Source: Leisingera coralii (GTDB taxonomy: Bacteria > Pseudomonadota > Alphaproteobacteria > Rhodobacterales > Rhodobacteraceae). From it: a stretch of DNA of 64,000 nt. Below the pieces are notes generated by a model, which was given only the letters and a program-made list of their open reading frames with translations, did not search any database and was not told the origin of the DNA. A program made the position numbers and the translations under genes. The DNA is taken from assembly GCF_049056525.1 (NCBI RefSeq), contig NZ_JBHUPT010000011.1, positions 43,275 to 107,274 of the forward strand, given 5' to 3'. Numbering within the stretch: position 1 is the first letter of the stretch; each line of letters starts with the position of its first letter. Below, piece by piece: positions 25,919-34,486 of this stretch.

Positions 25919-26144
25919 CACGTTTCTCCTTGAATGATGTGATGGGGTGGATTTACCGCCCTGCAACTGACATAAACCTGTCAGTTGGATGCGGGCGGGC
26001 GGCAAAAACTGCGGAATCCGGCTTTTGCGGGGCTTTTCTGCCGGGCTTGTTGCTTTCGCTCAAAGCGGCCCGCGCGCTAAACCCGTAGCGAACAATTCCA
26101 CCGGCGCTGCCAATCTGCGCCGGATCACGTAAGGAGAGACTCTC

Positions 26145-26360
26145 ATGCTCAACAACATCGGCCTGCCTGGCCTGCTGCTCATCGCCGTTGTGGTTCTGGT
26201 CCTGTTCGGCCGCGGCAAGATTTCGTCGCTGATGGGCGAAGTCGGCAAGGGCATCACCTCGTTCAAGAAGGGCATCAACGAAGGCAGCAAGGAGCTGGAG
26301 CAGGACGCCGCAGACGTGGCCAAGGACGTCACCCCCGAGACCGAAAAAGACAAGGCCTAA
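26145..26360 (+). CDS. tatA: Sec-independent protein translocase subunit TatA
   Basis: This 71-residue, single-helix protein forms the pore-like assemblies that move folded proteins across the inner membrane. The transmembrane segment LPGLLLIAVVVLVLFGRGKI is followed by the amphipathic helix with FGRGKISSLMGEVGKGI and a charged tail. AAGGAGAG lies before the start. tatB begins 6 bases after the stop. Confidence 0.95.
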   Translation: MLNNIGLPGLLLIAVVVLVLFGRGKISSLMGEVGKGITSFKKGINEGSKELEQDAADVAKDVTPETEKDKA

Positions 26361-26366
26361 GCGGCC

Positions 26367-26843
26367 ATGTTCGATCTTGGGTGGACCGAACTGCTGGTCA
26401 TCGGCGTTGTCGCGCTGATCGTCGTCGGCCCCAAGGACCTGCCGGTGCTGTTCCGTAACATCGGGCGGTTCGTGGGCAAGGCCAAGGGGATGGCGCGCGA
26501 GTTCAGCCGGGCGATGCATGACGCGGCGGATGAGGCCGGGGTCAATGAGGTCGCCAAGGGACTGAAGGCTGCAACGAACCCCGTCGGCACTGCCATGGAC
26601 GGGGTCAAGCAGGCCGCGCAGGAGATGGCCTCGTCGATCGACCCGACCAAATTCGACCCGAACAGCGAGACCGGCAAGCTGGCGGCGCAGCGCGCGGAAG
26701 ATGCCAAGAAGATCCAGGCATCGACCGCCCGTGCCGCAGCCGAGCGCAAGGCGCGCGAAGCGGAGGAGGCGCTGGCCAAGGCAGAAGCTGCCGAGGCGGC
26801 ACTGAAGCCTGCGGCGCCGAAGGAAGAAGAGGCCAAGTCATGA
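26367..26843 (+). CDS. tatB: Sec-independent protein translocase subunit TatB
   Basis: This 158-residue Tat receptor subunit works with TatC to bind twin-arginine signal peptides. It has the TatB N terminus MFDLGWTELLVIGVVALIVV with the Glu in the membrane helix, GPKDLPVLFRNIG, and a long charged C-terminal tail that is probably helical (AERKAREAEEALAKAEAA). Its stop overlaps tatC by 4 bases. Confidence 0.95.
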   Translation: MFDLGWTELLVIGVVALIVVGPKDLPVLFRNIGRFVGKAKGMAREFSRAMHDAADEAGVNEVAKGLKAATNPVGTAMDGVKQAAQEMASSIDPTKFDPNSETGKLAAQRAEDAKKIQASTARAAAERKAREAEEALAKAEAAEAALKPAAPKEEEAKS

Positions 26844-27742
26844 GCAAGACGGATGAGATCGACGACTCAACCGCGCCGCTGATCGAGCATCTGGCCGAAC
26901 TGCGCAACCGGCTGATCCATTCGGTTGCGGCCTTCATCGTCGGCATGGTGATCTGTTTCACCGTGGCGACGCCGGTGTTCAACTTCCTGACCGCGCCGCT
27001 GTGCCAGGTGCTGGCCGAGGGCGGCCAGGACTGTGCGCTGATCTTCATCAGCCCGCAGGAGGGGTTCTTTGTCGCGATCAAGATCTCCTTCCTGGGCGGC
27101 TTTATCCTGGCGTTTCCCTATATCGGCTTCCAGATGTGGCGGTTTGTGGCGCCGGGGCTGTACAAGAGCGAGAAGGGGGCGTTCCTGCCCTTCCTGATCG
27201 CCTCGCCCTTCATGTTCCTGCTGGGTGCGAGCTTTGCCTTCTATGTGGTGACGCCGCTGGCCTATGACTTCTTCCTGGGCTTCCAGCAGTTCGGATCCGG
27301 CGGCGAGGCGGTTGTCGGCGAAGAGGTCAATCAGGGCCTCAGCGTGGTGTTCCAGGGCTCGGCCCAGGAGTATCTGAACCTCACGATCAAGTTCATCGTG
27401 GCCTTTGGCCTCTGCTTCCAGCTGCCGGTGCTGCTGACGCTGATGGGCAAGGCCGGGCTGGTGAGCGCCGAGGGCCTGGGGTCGGTCCGCAAATATGCGG
27501 TGGTGGCGATCCTGGTGCTGGCCGCGCTGGTGACGCCGCCGGATGTGATCACCCAGATCATCCTGTTTGTGGTGGTTTACGGGCTGTATGAGATCTCGAT
27601 TTTCCTGGTGGGCCGTGTCGAGAAGAAGCGCGAGGCGCAGCTGCGCGCGGACGGCTACTATGACGACGAGGACGTAATGGATGCGCATCCCGACGATCCG
27701 CTGATGGCCGAGTTCGAGGCCGAGGACGGCAAGGACAAGTAA
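26840..27742 (+). CDS. tatC: Sec-independent protein translocase subunit TatC
   Basis: This 300-residue, six-helix core of the Tat receptor binds the twin-arginine motif. The N-terminal signature LIEHLAELRNRLIHS and the conserved loop after helix 2 (FPYIGFQMWRFVAPGLYKSEKG) are present. The C-terminal acidic tail of about 50 residues is longer than in E. coli. It is the last gene of tatABC, followed by a clear terminator. Confidence 0.96.
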   Translation: MSKTDEIDDSTAPLIEHLAELRNRLIHSVAAFIVGMVICFTVATPVFNFLTAPLCQVLAEGGQDCALIFISPQEGFFVAIKISFLGGFILAFPYIGFQMWRFVAPGLYKSEKGAFLPFLIASPFMFLLGASFAFYVVTPLAYDFFLGFQQFGSGGEAVVGEEVNQGLSVVFQGSAQEYLNLTIKFIVAFGLCFQLPVLLTLMGKAGLVSAEGLGSVRKYAVVAILVLAALVTPPDVITQIILFVVVYGLYEISIFLVGRVEKKREAQLRADGYYDDEDVMDAHPDDPLMAEFEAEDGKDK

Positions 27743-27763
27743 ACCGCTGACGGTTTGAAACGG

Positions 27764-27794
27764 AAAGGCGCGCCAGGGATGGCGCGCCTTTTTC
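27764..27794 (+). terminator. Rho-independent terminator of tatABC
   Basis: The stem AAGGCGCGCC/GGCGCGCCTT with loop AGGGAT is followed by TTTTC, 22 bases after the tatC stop. Confidence 0.92.
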
Positions 27795-27939
27795 TTGTCT
27801 GTGGCCCGGAAAAAGGACCGGTTCACGCAGGGTGCAATGCCTGCAAGGACAGGGTTTCCCCGGATCAACCCGGCGCTGGCTGTAATCTGCTACAGTGAGC
27901 GTGCTGGTTTTGTTTTGAATATGTTCAACAGGGGGCCGG

Positions 27940-29061
27940 GTGGCGGGCAAACTTCCGATATCAAGCGGCAATTCCTGCGGTTCCGAGTACGAAGAAGCCC
28001 TGTCGCTGTGCGGCTTGGTCGATGATGTGCAGGCACCGCATCTGCTGGAGGCCCGCCCGTACCGGTTTGCGGAAGGCGAATACATCTGCCGCCCCGGCGA
28101 TCCGGCCCATTGCCTCTGGATCATCGTGAACGGGTCCGTTGCCGTGAAGCTCGGCGAGCAAACCCTGTTTGTCCGGCGGCGCAACGAGGTGATTGGCGAA
28201 CAGCATCTGGCCGGCAACGGGTATCAGCGCATTTACGGCCTTGTTGCGAATGAAAGCACCGTGGAAGTGCTCATCATCGAAAAGGACAAGATATCTTCGC
28301 ATCCGGAGGCCGGGACAATCTGGCGCAATATCGCGAAGATCATCTCGCTGAAGCTGCGGGATGCCAGCCGCAAGACCGCATCGCTTGGCCGCCAGCTGGC
28401 CGATGACACCCGTATCCTGCACGCCTATACGAACCCCTATGCGCTGACCCGGCGGCTGCAGTCCGGGGGGGAGCACCAGGCGGAATACCTGGTGGAGCGC
28501 GCGGTGATCTGGTTTTCCGACGTGGTGAATTTCAGCAGGTATACGCTGCAGACCGCACCGGAGCGGGTTGCAGACATCGTGCAGCGGTTCTTCAATGCGC
28601 AGACGGAACCCATCCTCGAACACGGCGGCCATATCGACAAATTCATCGGTGACGGGCTGATGGCGTTCTGGGTCTTGCCGCGCAGTGACCAGGACGCGGG
28701 TCAGGCCTGCATGGATGCCGTGCAGGCCGCTGAGCAGTCCACGGCCAACGTTGCCGGTATCAAGATCGGTGCCGAGCCCTTGTCGCTGAGAGTGGGGCTG
28801 CACATCGGGCTGGTGGTGAGCGGTGATTTCGGATCGGCCACGCGGCACCAGTTCACCCTGATCGGGCCGGAGGTCAACAAGGCGGCCCGGCTGGAGCAGG
28901 TCCAGGCCGCGGACATCGTCGAAGGGGAGGGGCCCTTGGGCGCGGTCCGGATGAGCCGGGAGTTCTGGAGCGAGCTGAGCGGTGCAAAGCAGCGGGTTTT
29001 CAGGAACCGGTTCCTGGTGCAGGCGAAGAACATCGGGGAGACGGAGATTCTCACCAATTAG
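27940..29061 (+). CDS. cNMP-binding domain/class III adenylate cyclase fusion
   Basis: This 373-residue predicted cytosolic protein has a cyclic-nucleotide-binding-type beta barrel at about residues 30-140 (FAEGEYICRPGDPAHCLWII; GSVAVKLGE) and a class III nucleotidyl cyclase domain at about 185-365. The two metal-binding aspartates are visible, Asp194 in WFSDVVNFS and Asp238 in FIGDGLMAF, as are the transition-state residues Asn313 and Arg317 in EVNKAARLE, so it should be active. A cyclase that can sense a cyclic nucleotide suggests feedback, but this is inference. GTG start at 27940 preceded by GGGGGCC; the true start is uncertain. Confidence 0.87.
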   Translation: MAGKLPISSGNSCGSEYEEALSLCGLVDDVQAPHLLEARPYRFAEGEYICRPGDPAHCLWIIVNGSVAVKLGEQTLFVRRRNEVIGEQHLAGNGYQRIYGLVANESTVEVLIIEKDKISSHPEAGTIWRNIAKIISLKLRDASRKTASLGRQLADDTRILHAYTNPYALTRRLQSGGEHQAEYLVERAVIWFSDVVNFSRYTLQTAPERVADIVQRFFNAQTEPILEHGGHIDKFIGDGLMAFWVLPRSDQDAGQACMDAVQAAEQSTANVAGIKIGAEPLSLRVGLHIGLVVSGDFGSATRHQFTLIGPEVNKAARLEQVQAADIVEGEGPLGAVRMSREFWSELSGAKQRVFRNRFLVQAKNIGETEILTN

Positions 29062-29164
29062 GACTGGCATCCCCCGGCAGTTCGGGTCTGGCTTCCACTC
29101 AGCCCCTTGCCGGCCCGCGCCTAACATGCTTTGAAATCCGGCAACTGACGGACGGAGGCAGCCC

Positions 29165-30007
29165 ATGGACCAGATCGCATTGACCCGCATTGCCGAGGCG
29201 CTGGAGCGGATGTCGCCCGCGCCTTTGGAAACACCAGATTTCAACGCGGCCAGCGCCTTTGTCTGGCATGTGGGGCCGGAGCGGCTGGAACCTGTGGCTG
29301 AGATCAACCGGGTGGATCTGGACCTGCTGGTCGGTATCAACCGCTCCCGCGATACGCTCTTGGAGAACACCCGCCGCTTTGCCCAGGGCTTTGCCGCCAA
29401 CAACGCGCTGTTGTGGGGCGCGCGCGGCATGGGCAAGTCGAGCCTCGTGAAGGCGGTGCACGGGGCGCTGCTTGCGGACCACCCGGATCTGAAGCTGGTG
29501 GAGCTGCAGCGCGAGGATCTGCCCTCGGTGGCGCGGCTGCTGAACCATCTGCGCGGCTCGGAGCACCGGTTCATCCTGTTCTGCGATGACCTGTCGTTCA
29601 GCCATGACGACCAGCACTACAAGAGCCTCAAGGCGGTGCTGGACGGCGGCATCGAGGGGCGGCCGGAGAACGTGGTGTTCTATGCCACCTCCAACCGCCG
29701 CCACCTGATGCCGCGGGATATGATCGAGAATGAGCGATCCACCGCCATCAACCCGTCGGAGGCGGTCGAGGAGAAGGTTTCCCTGTCCGACCGCTTTGGC
29801 CTGTGGCTGGGATTCCACCCCTGCGATCAGGACGAATACCTGATGATGATCGAGGGCTATTGCGCGGCCTATGGCGTCGAGGCGGACGCGGACACCCTGC
29901 GGGCCGAGGCGGTCGAATGGCAGGCCACCCGCGGCGCGCGCTCGGGCCGGGTAGCGTGGCAGTTCTTTACCGAACTGGCCGGGCGGCACGGGGTGGCGCT
30001 GCGCTGA
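29165..30007 (+). CDS. DUF815-family P-loop ATPase
   Basis: This 280-residue AAA-like ATPase has Walker A GARGMGKSSLV near residue 85, Walker B RFILFCDDLSF near 137 and a sensor-like ATSNRRHLMPR near 178. This set is typical of DUF815 proteins, which are widespread and have no established function. ACGGAGGC precedes the start. It stands alone between the cyclase and the nlpD terminator. Confidence 0.88.
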   Translation: MDQIALTRIAEALERMSPAPLETPDFNAASAFVWHVGPERLEPVAEINRVDLDLLVGINRSRDTLLENTRRFAQGFAANNALLWGARGMGKSSLVKAVHGALLADHPDLKLVELQREDLPSVARLLNHLRGSEHRFILFCDDLSFSHDDQHYKSLKAVLDGGIEGRPENVVFYATSNRRHLMPRDMIENERSTAINPSEAVEEKVSLSDRFGLWLGFHPCDQDEYLMMIEGYCAAYGVEADADTLRAEAVEWQATRGARSGRVAWQFFTELAGRHGVALR

Positions 30008-30136
30008 GGCTCTGAGACGCCGCTGCGAGCTGCGAGCTGCAAGCGGAAGCCGGGCCGGCGCCTGCCCGGTGGGGCGGGCAGGCGCTGGCCCGGCGGCTTC
30101 GCCTTGTTCCGGGCCCGGATGTGCAACGCGCAATAA

Positions 30137-30165
30137 AAAGCCCGGCCAAACAGCCGGGCTTTTGT
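30137..30165. terminator. bidirectional terminator between DUF815 gene and nlpD
   Basis: AAAAGCCCGGC/GCCGGGCTTTT with loop CAAACA. It has a T run on both strands, as expected between converging genes. Just upstream, 30048-30100 holds another GC-rich inverted repeat (CCGGGCCGGCGCCTGCCC and its partner). Confidence 0.9.
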
Positions 30166-30188
30166 GTGTTAACAGTCTGTTACTGCCA

Positions 30189-31439
30189 TCAGTTCAGGTA
30201 GCTCAGCGGGTCGATGCTTTCGAACCCGTCTCGGACCTCGAAATGCACGTAGGCATCATCGCCGCCGCGCAGCGAGGCGATGCGCTGGCCGCGGGCGACG
30301 CTCTCGCCCTTGTTCACCGTGATGTTGGCGACGTTCTGGTAAACCGTCAGCAGCTTCTGGCTGTGGCGGATCACCACGATCGGCACGTTGTTGGAATCCT
30401 TGGTGATCGCGGCCACGGTGCCCGCTTCGGCGGCATTGACCGGCGCGCCCGGTGCCGCGGCGATGTCGATGCCGTCATTGCGGCCCTTGGAGTAGGTCTT
30501 GATGATCTTGCCCTGCACCGGATAGGACATCGCCGCGGTACTGGCGCGGGTCGGCTTGGGCAGTTCCGGCTTGGGCAGGGTCTCTGCCGCGGGTTTGACC
30601 GCTGCGGGCTCGACCTTTTCCTCCGGCAGCGGCTGGCTGGCGCTCGGCGGTACCGGCGTCTGGCTGCCTTCACCCGGTTCGGTGACCGCAACGGGGGCTA
30701 CGGCCGGGGTCAGCTCGGCCGCTGGTTCCTCTTTCAGCGGGATCAGCAGGAACTGGCCCTCGCGCACGGCAAAGTCGCTGCCCAGGCCGTTCCATTCCGC
30801 CAGCGATTTCACCGGCACCTGGTAGAGCCGCGAGATGGTATAGGCGGTCTCGCCGCGTTTCACCTTGTGGCGCACCGGCTCCGGGCCGCGCTGCACCTTG
30901 GCGGGCTGCGGCTTGGGGGTGGGCTGGATCGTGGTGGTGGTTACCGAACCCGGGTTGGGGGAGGTGAGCGGCGCAGTCTCGATCGCCTGGCCGGCCAGGG
31001 TGGCGATATCCACCGAGCCCGGAGTGGCGCTGCCGCCCGGGGGCAGGCTGGCGGGCGCCCGGCGCGGCAGCGCCAGAACTTCGCCCTGGCGCATCTTGTC
31101 GCCGGTCTCCATGCCGTTGAAGCGGGCGACCTCCTCCGGAGGCAGGCCGATGCGGGCGGCCACGTCCGAGACGGTGTCGCCGCGCTGCGCCACCGCCACC
31201 TGGTAGGAGGGGTAGGTGATCAGGCCGCGGGCGTCCGGCGAGGGGCGGCTGGAGGTCGCCGACTGGGCGGCAGTGGCGGTGTTGAAGGCGCCGAGCTGGC
31301 CGCGCAGGTCGTAGTCCAGCGGGCTTTGGCAGGCCGCCAGCACCCCGGCCAGCGGCAGCAGGGCCAGCAGCCGTGCGCGGGGCCGCACAAAACGGGGCAG
31401 CCCGCGGGATGCGGTCCGGGTGGAGGTGGTCCGGGTCAT
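30189..31439 (-). CDS. nlpD: NlpD-like lipoprotein, LysM + degenerate LytM (M23) domain
   Basis: This 416-residue cell-envelope protein has a basic N terminus, hydrophobic stretch and a lipobox LAACQ near residue 38, two LysM peptidoglycan-binding repeats (about 78-125 and 188-235), a Pro/Ala/Glu-rich linker and a C-terminal M23 domain. In the M23 domain the first zinc His is replaced (NDGIDIAA instead of HxGxD), and the HxH motif reads YVHFEVR. It is therefore probably not a peptidase but an amidase activator, as for E. coli NlpD. The gene is downstream of surE and pcm, the classical surE-pcm-nlpD order. Confidence 0.9.
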   Translation of the reverse strand: MTRTTSTRTASRGLPRFVRPRARLLALLPLAGVLAACQSPLDYDLRGQLGAFNTATAAQSATSSRPSPDARGLITYPSYQVAVAQRGDTVSDVAARIGLPPEEVARFNGMETGDKMRQGEVLALPRRAPASLPPGGSATPGSVDIATLAGQAIETAPLTSPNPGSVTTTTIQPTPKPQPAKVQRGPEPVRHKVKRGETAYTISRLYQVPVKSLAEWNGLGSDFAVREGQFLLIPLKEEPAAELTPAVAPVAVTEPGEGSQTPVPPSASQPLPEEKVEPAAVKPAAETLPKPELPKPTRASTAAMSYPVQGKIIKTYSKGRNDGIDIAAAPGAPVNAAEAGTVAAITKDSNNVPIVVIRHSQKLLTVYQNVANITVNKGESVARGQRIASLRGGDDAYVHFEVRDGFESIDPLSYLN

Positions 31440-31597
31440 CTTGCTCTCCTCAAAACACGCTTCCCCCTTTTTCGCGGGGATTCTCTCGCGTCAATCACTA
31501 TAGCCCATGCAATCCAGCCGGCGGCTGAATTCCGCTGCCAGTTTACGGGGGCAAGGCAGGAAGATCAAACCGCCGCTTGAGATTTGCGGCAGCTGCC

Positions 31598-32245
31598 CTA
31601 GCTGTCCTTGCCGAGGCCTTCGAGCAGCGGCACGAAGCGCACCGGGCGCAACTCGTCATACTCCAGCCCGTCCTCGGTCTTGCGCACCCGGATCAGGGTC
31701 TGCACGTGGTCCGACTGGCCCACCGGCAGCACCATGATGCCGCCGGTCTTGAGCTGCGCCAGGAGCGGCCCGGGCGGGTCCTCGGCGGCGGCGGTCACGA
31801 TGATGCGGTCGAACGGCGCCTGGTCCGGCAGCCCGTGGCTGCCATCGCCCACCAGCGAGGTCACATTGGCAAGCCGCAGCTTTTCGAACACCGAGCGCGC
31901 CTCGCGCACCAGGCGGGCGTGGCGGTCGATGGTGTAGACCCGGCGCGCCAGTTTCGACAGGATCGCCGCCTGGTAGCCGGAGCCGGTGCCGACCTCCAGC
32001 ACCGTATCGCGCGGCGAGATCTGCAGTGCCTGGGTCATCATGCCCACCACCGAGGGTTGCGAGATGGTCTGGCCGCAGGCAATCGGCAGCGGCACGTCCT
32101 CATAGGCGCGCTCGGCAAAGATGCCGCGCACGAACAGGCCGCGGTCGATCTCCTCGATCGCCTCCAGCACCTGCTGGTCCGTCACCCCGCGCGAGCGCAC
32201 GGAGAACAGGAACTGCATCTTGGTTTCCGGATCGGGTCCGCTCAT
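31598..32245 (-). CDS. pcm: protein-L-isoaspartate O-methyltransferase
   Basis: This 215-residue SAM-dependent enzyme repairs isoaspartate in aged proteins. Motifs seen are PLPIACGQTISQP (substrate-binding loop), LEVGTGSGYQAAIL (SAM motif I, near residue 82) and DRIIVTAAAED. Its start overlaps the surE stop by 4 bases, so they are translationally coupled. The 158-base gap to nlpD holds a purine-rich leader and no gene. Confidence 0.95.
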   Translation of the reverse strand: MSGPDPETKMQFLFSVRSRGVTDQQVLEAIEEIDRGLFVRGIFAERAYEDVPLPIACGQTISQPSVVGMMTQALQISPRDTVLEVGTGSGYQAAILSKLARRVYTIDRHARLVREARSVFEKLRLANVTSLVGDGSHGLPDQAPFDRIIVTAAAEDPPGPLLAQLKTGGIMVLPVGQSDHVQTLIRVRKTEDGLEYDELRPVRFVPLLEGLGKDS

Positions 32246-33036
32246 GCGCCGGCTCTCTCAATCGCTTTCAGCGCATCCATTGCGTCGCGCGCGGTCAGAT
32301 CGGCGCGCATCGGGGTGACGGAGATATAGCCGTCCAGGTTGACCGCAGCGTCGGAGCCGGGGGTGGCCTCGACATGCTGGTTGCCGCCGCGGATCCACAG
32401 GTAGCGGCGTCCGGTGGGCGACAGCTGCTCCTCGGCCGAGAAGTGGCAGCCGTGGCGGTAGCCCTGGGGCGCAATGCGGGTGCCCTTGACGTCCGCCGCC
32501 GGGACCGGCGGGAAATTGATGTTGTAAAACAGGCGGTAATCCTGCGCATCCTGCGGCTGGGCGGCCAGGACCTTCTTGATCAGCGCGGCTCCGTGCACGG
32601 CGGAGGCTTCGAAAGGATTGTCCGTCTCCCGGTTGGCGGGGCCGTAATACTGCGACAGCGCCATGGCCGGGATGCCTTGCAGCGCTGCCTCCATGGCACC
32701 GCCGAGAGTGCCGGAATAAAGCGCGTTTTCCGCCGAGTTGTTGCCGCGGTTCACGCCGGACAGCACCAGGTCGGGCCTTTGGCCGTGCATCACCACATGC
32801 AGGCCGGCCAGCACGCAGTCGGCAGGCGAGCCTTCGGCGGCAAAGCGGCGTTCGCTCAGCTGGCTGAGCATGGTGGGGCGGGTATAGCTGATGCAATGGG
32901 CGACGCCGGATTGTTCAAAGGCCGGCGCCACGGTCCAGACCTCGCCATCGGGGCCCGCGACTGCATGGGCGATGGATTCCAGGATGGTGAGCCCTTCGGC
33001 GCTGATGCCGTCGTCATTGGTGATCAGAATGCGCAT
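32242..33036 (-). CDS. surE: 5'/3'-nucleotidase SurE
   Basis: This 264-residue metal-dependent nucleoside monophosphate phosphatase is linked to stationary-phase survival. The N terminus MRILITNDDGISAEG carries the metal-binding DD pair. APAFEQSGVAHCIS and LVLSGVNRGNNSAENALYSGT complete the active site. I chose the ATG at 33036, the conserved N terminus; the upstream extension has no family similarity. First gene of surE-pcm-nlpD. Confidence 0.95.
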   Translation of the reverse strand: MRILITNDDGISAEGLTILESIAHAVAGPDGEVWTVAPAFEQSGVAHCISYTRPTMLSQLSERRFAAEGSPADCVLAGLHVVMHGQRPDLVLSGVNRGNNSAENALYSGTLGGAMEAALQGIPAMALSQYYGPANRETDNPFEASAVHGAALIKKVLAAQPQDAQDYRLFYNINFPPVPAADVKGTRIAPQGYRHGCHFSAEEQLSPTGRRYLWIRGGNQHVEATPGSDAAVNLDGYISVTPMRADLTARDAMDALKAIERAGA

Positions 33037-33173
33037 GGGGTGTCTGCCTGCCGTCTTCAACCGGGTTTTCGATTGAATAGGACCTGTGCCGGAACGGGGC
33101 AAGGTTTTCGCGGAGGGAAGCGGCATCCGCCGCAAAGCGGGGCAGGGAGGCAACAGGCGGAGCGCCAGGGCGC

Positions 33174-33234
33174 GCTCCCGCCCCCTGGACCCGCATCAAA
33201 GATGCCGGTCCAGGCGTTGGGCCGGGCGCCGCGC
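33174..33234. repeat. dispersed intergenic repeat, family C copy 2
   Basis: Same order of blocks as the element at 11653-11712: CTCCCGCCC, GCATCAAAGATGC, CGTTGGGCC and GGCGCCGCG. It lies between surE and the SDR gene. Confidence 0.7.
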
Positions 33235-33262
33235 GATGCGCGGCGCGGGCAGGCTGCAGGTG

Positions 33263-33910
33263 TCAGTCTGCCAGGATCTGCGGCAGCAGGCGCGCGGCCT
33301 CGTCCTGAATCGGGGTCAGCGCGCCGCGGTCCTCGCCCGGGTGGAAGCGGGCACGCAGGGCGGTGGCCATCGGCTGCGGCTCAAGGATCCGCACCTGCGG
33401 GCCGGTGCGTTCGGTTTCCGCCTGCCAGCTGCGGGCCAGCGCCATCTGCGCGGCCTTGGTGGCGCCATAGGTGCCGTAGAACTTTTCGCCCGCCTTGGGG
33501 TCGTCAAAGAACACCGCGCGCCCGGTCTGGCCCAGCAAGGGCGCCACATAGGGGATCAGCACCGAGGTTGCAGTGGCGTTGATGGCAACGGCCTTGGTCC
33601 AGTCCTTGGCGGCCACCGACGGCACCGGGCACAGCGCGGTGGCGTGGATCGCGGTGTGCAGCCACAGGTCCAGTTTGCCCCAGCGGTCGTGGATGCCGCG
33701 GCAGAGCGCCGCCATCGCCTCCGGCACGGTGATGTCCATGGGCGCCAGGGTGGCACTGCCGCCCGCCGCCTTGATACGGTCGTCGAGCTCTTCCAGCGCA
33801 CCGGTGGTGCGGGCGACGGCGACGATGTGATGGGTGGGCGCAAGCGCCTCGGCCAGGGCGTTGCCAAGGCCGCGCGATGCGCCGGTGATGAGAGCGAGCT
33901 TTTCTGTCAT
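33263..33910 (-). CDS. short-chain dehydrogenase/reductase
   Basis: This 215-residue Rossmann oxidoreductase has the complete cofactor motif TGASRGLG at residues 9-16 and the catalytic YGATK (YxxxK) near residue 150. NAG is replaced by HTAIHAT. Substrate is unknown. The ATG at 33910 (MTEKLALITGAS) is the natural family start. It lies downstream of a small ORF and of the palindrome pair at 33965-34009. Confidence 0.88.
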   Translation of the reverse strand: MTEKLALITGASRGLGNALAEALAPTHHIVAVARTTGALEELDDRIKAAGGSATLAPMDITVPEAMAALCRGIHDRWGKLDLWLHTAIHATALCPVPSVAAKDWTKAVAINATATSVLIPYVAPLLGQTGRAVFFDDPKAGEKFYGTYGATKAAQMALARSWQAETERTGPQVRILEPQPMATALRARFHPGEDRGALTPIQDEAARLLPQILAD

Positions 33911-33964
33911 GGCCGCCTTCTTGGGCCGCGGGCGCAGGCAGGTCAAGAGCCAGCGGCCCGGGGC

Positions 33965-34009
33965 AGGAATTTTCGAAAATTCCTGGCAAATTTCCTCGAA
34001 GAAATTTGC
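33965..34009. repeat. tandem AT-rich palindromes, second copy
   Basis: A perfect 20-base palindrome with core TTTTCGAAAA (33965-33984), then a second palindrome GCAAATTTC/GAAATTTGC (33986-34009). It is the same arrangement as at 1808-1855, although the base sequence differs. It lies between two minus-strand genes. Confidence 0.7.
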
Positions 34010-34023
34010 GCGGCTGCCGCGGT

Positions 34024-34299
34024 TCAGCTGCCGGGCATCGACAGGCGTTTGGTCTCGCCGTTGGCGCTGAGGATCAGCCCGTGGGCATCGATCGCCACCA
34101 CCCGGCCCAGGGAGGACAGGCGGGTGCCGCGCGACACGGTTTTGGTGCGGCCGTTGGGCAGGCGCACCAGCGCGGTCAGGCTGTCCTCGGGGCCGTAGAC
34201 GCCCAGGAGGTTCAGCTTGTTGCGGTTCACTGCATTGTCCTGGGTGGCCAGCCCGGCCACCTTGGCGGGTGTTTGGCCCGCCGATTCTGCATTTGCCAT
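34024..34299 (-). CDS. small PilP/GspC-like protein
   Basis: This 91-residue protein has a C-terminal half LNLLGVYGPEDSLTALVRLP, NGRTKTVSRGTRLSSLGRVV and AIDAHGLILSANGETKRL. This looks like the small beta domain of PilP/GspC-type proteins (G-V-x-G, V-x-x-G-x-x-L-G-x-V pattern). There is no signal peptide and no pilus or secretion gene nearby, so a pilus role is unsupported. Start chosen at 34299 because GGGGATG lies before it; 34308 is an alternative. The 170 bases up to the next gene contain no further ORF I believe. Confidence 0.6.
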   Translation of the reverse strand: MANAESAGQTPAKVAGLATQDNAVNRNKLNLLGVYGPEDSLTALVRLPNGRTKTVSRGTRLSSLGRVVAIDAHGLILSANGETKRLSMPGS

Positions 34300-34444
34300 G
34301 TCATCCATCCCCAGTTTGTCCGGGAGTATCTGGCCAATCCGGAGGGCCGCTTCAACCGGTCTCTGCAGGGCTCGGCGGGAAGCCGCGGACCGCCGGAGCG
34401 CGATGAGTGAAAGCCTGCCGCCGCGCCTGCCCGGGTGCCCGGGC

Positions 34445-34486
34445 GGTGCCAAAAATCAGGTGCCAAAAATCAGGCGTCAAAAACCA
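34445..34486. repeat. 14-bp triplication at the end of the DUF2199 gene
   Basis: Three units, two identical GGTGCCAAAAATCA and one diverged GGCGTCAAAAACCA. The stop codon of the minus-strand gene lies in the second unit. It looks like a recent small tandem duplication at a gene end. Confidence 0.75.

Noticed and set aside
27795..28025. ORF overlapping the start of the cyclase gene
   Set aside because: It reads from the tat terminator into the cyclase in another frame and ends in an Arg-rich shadow.
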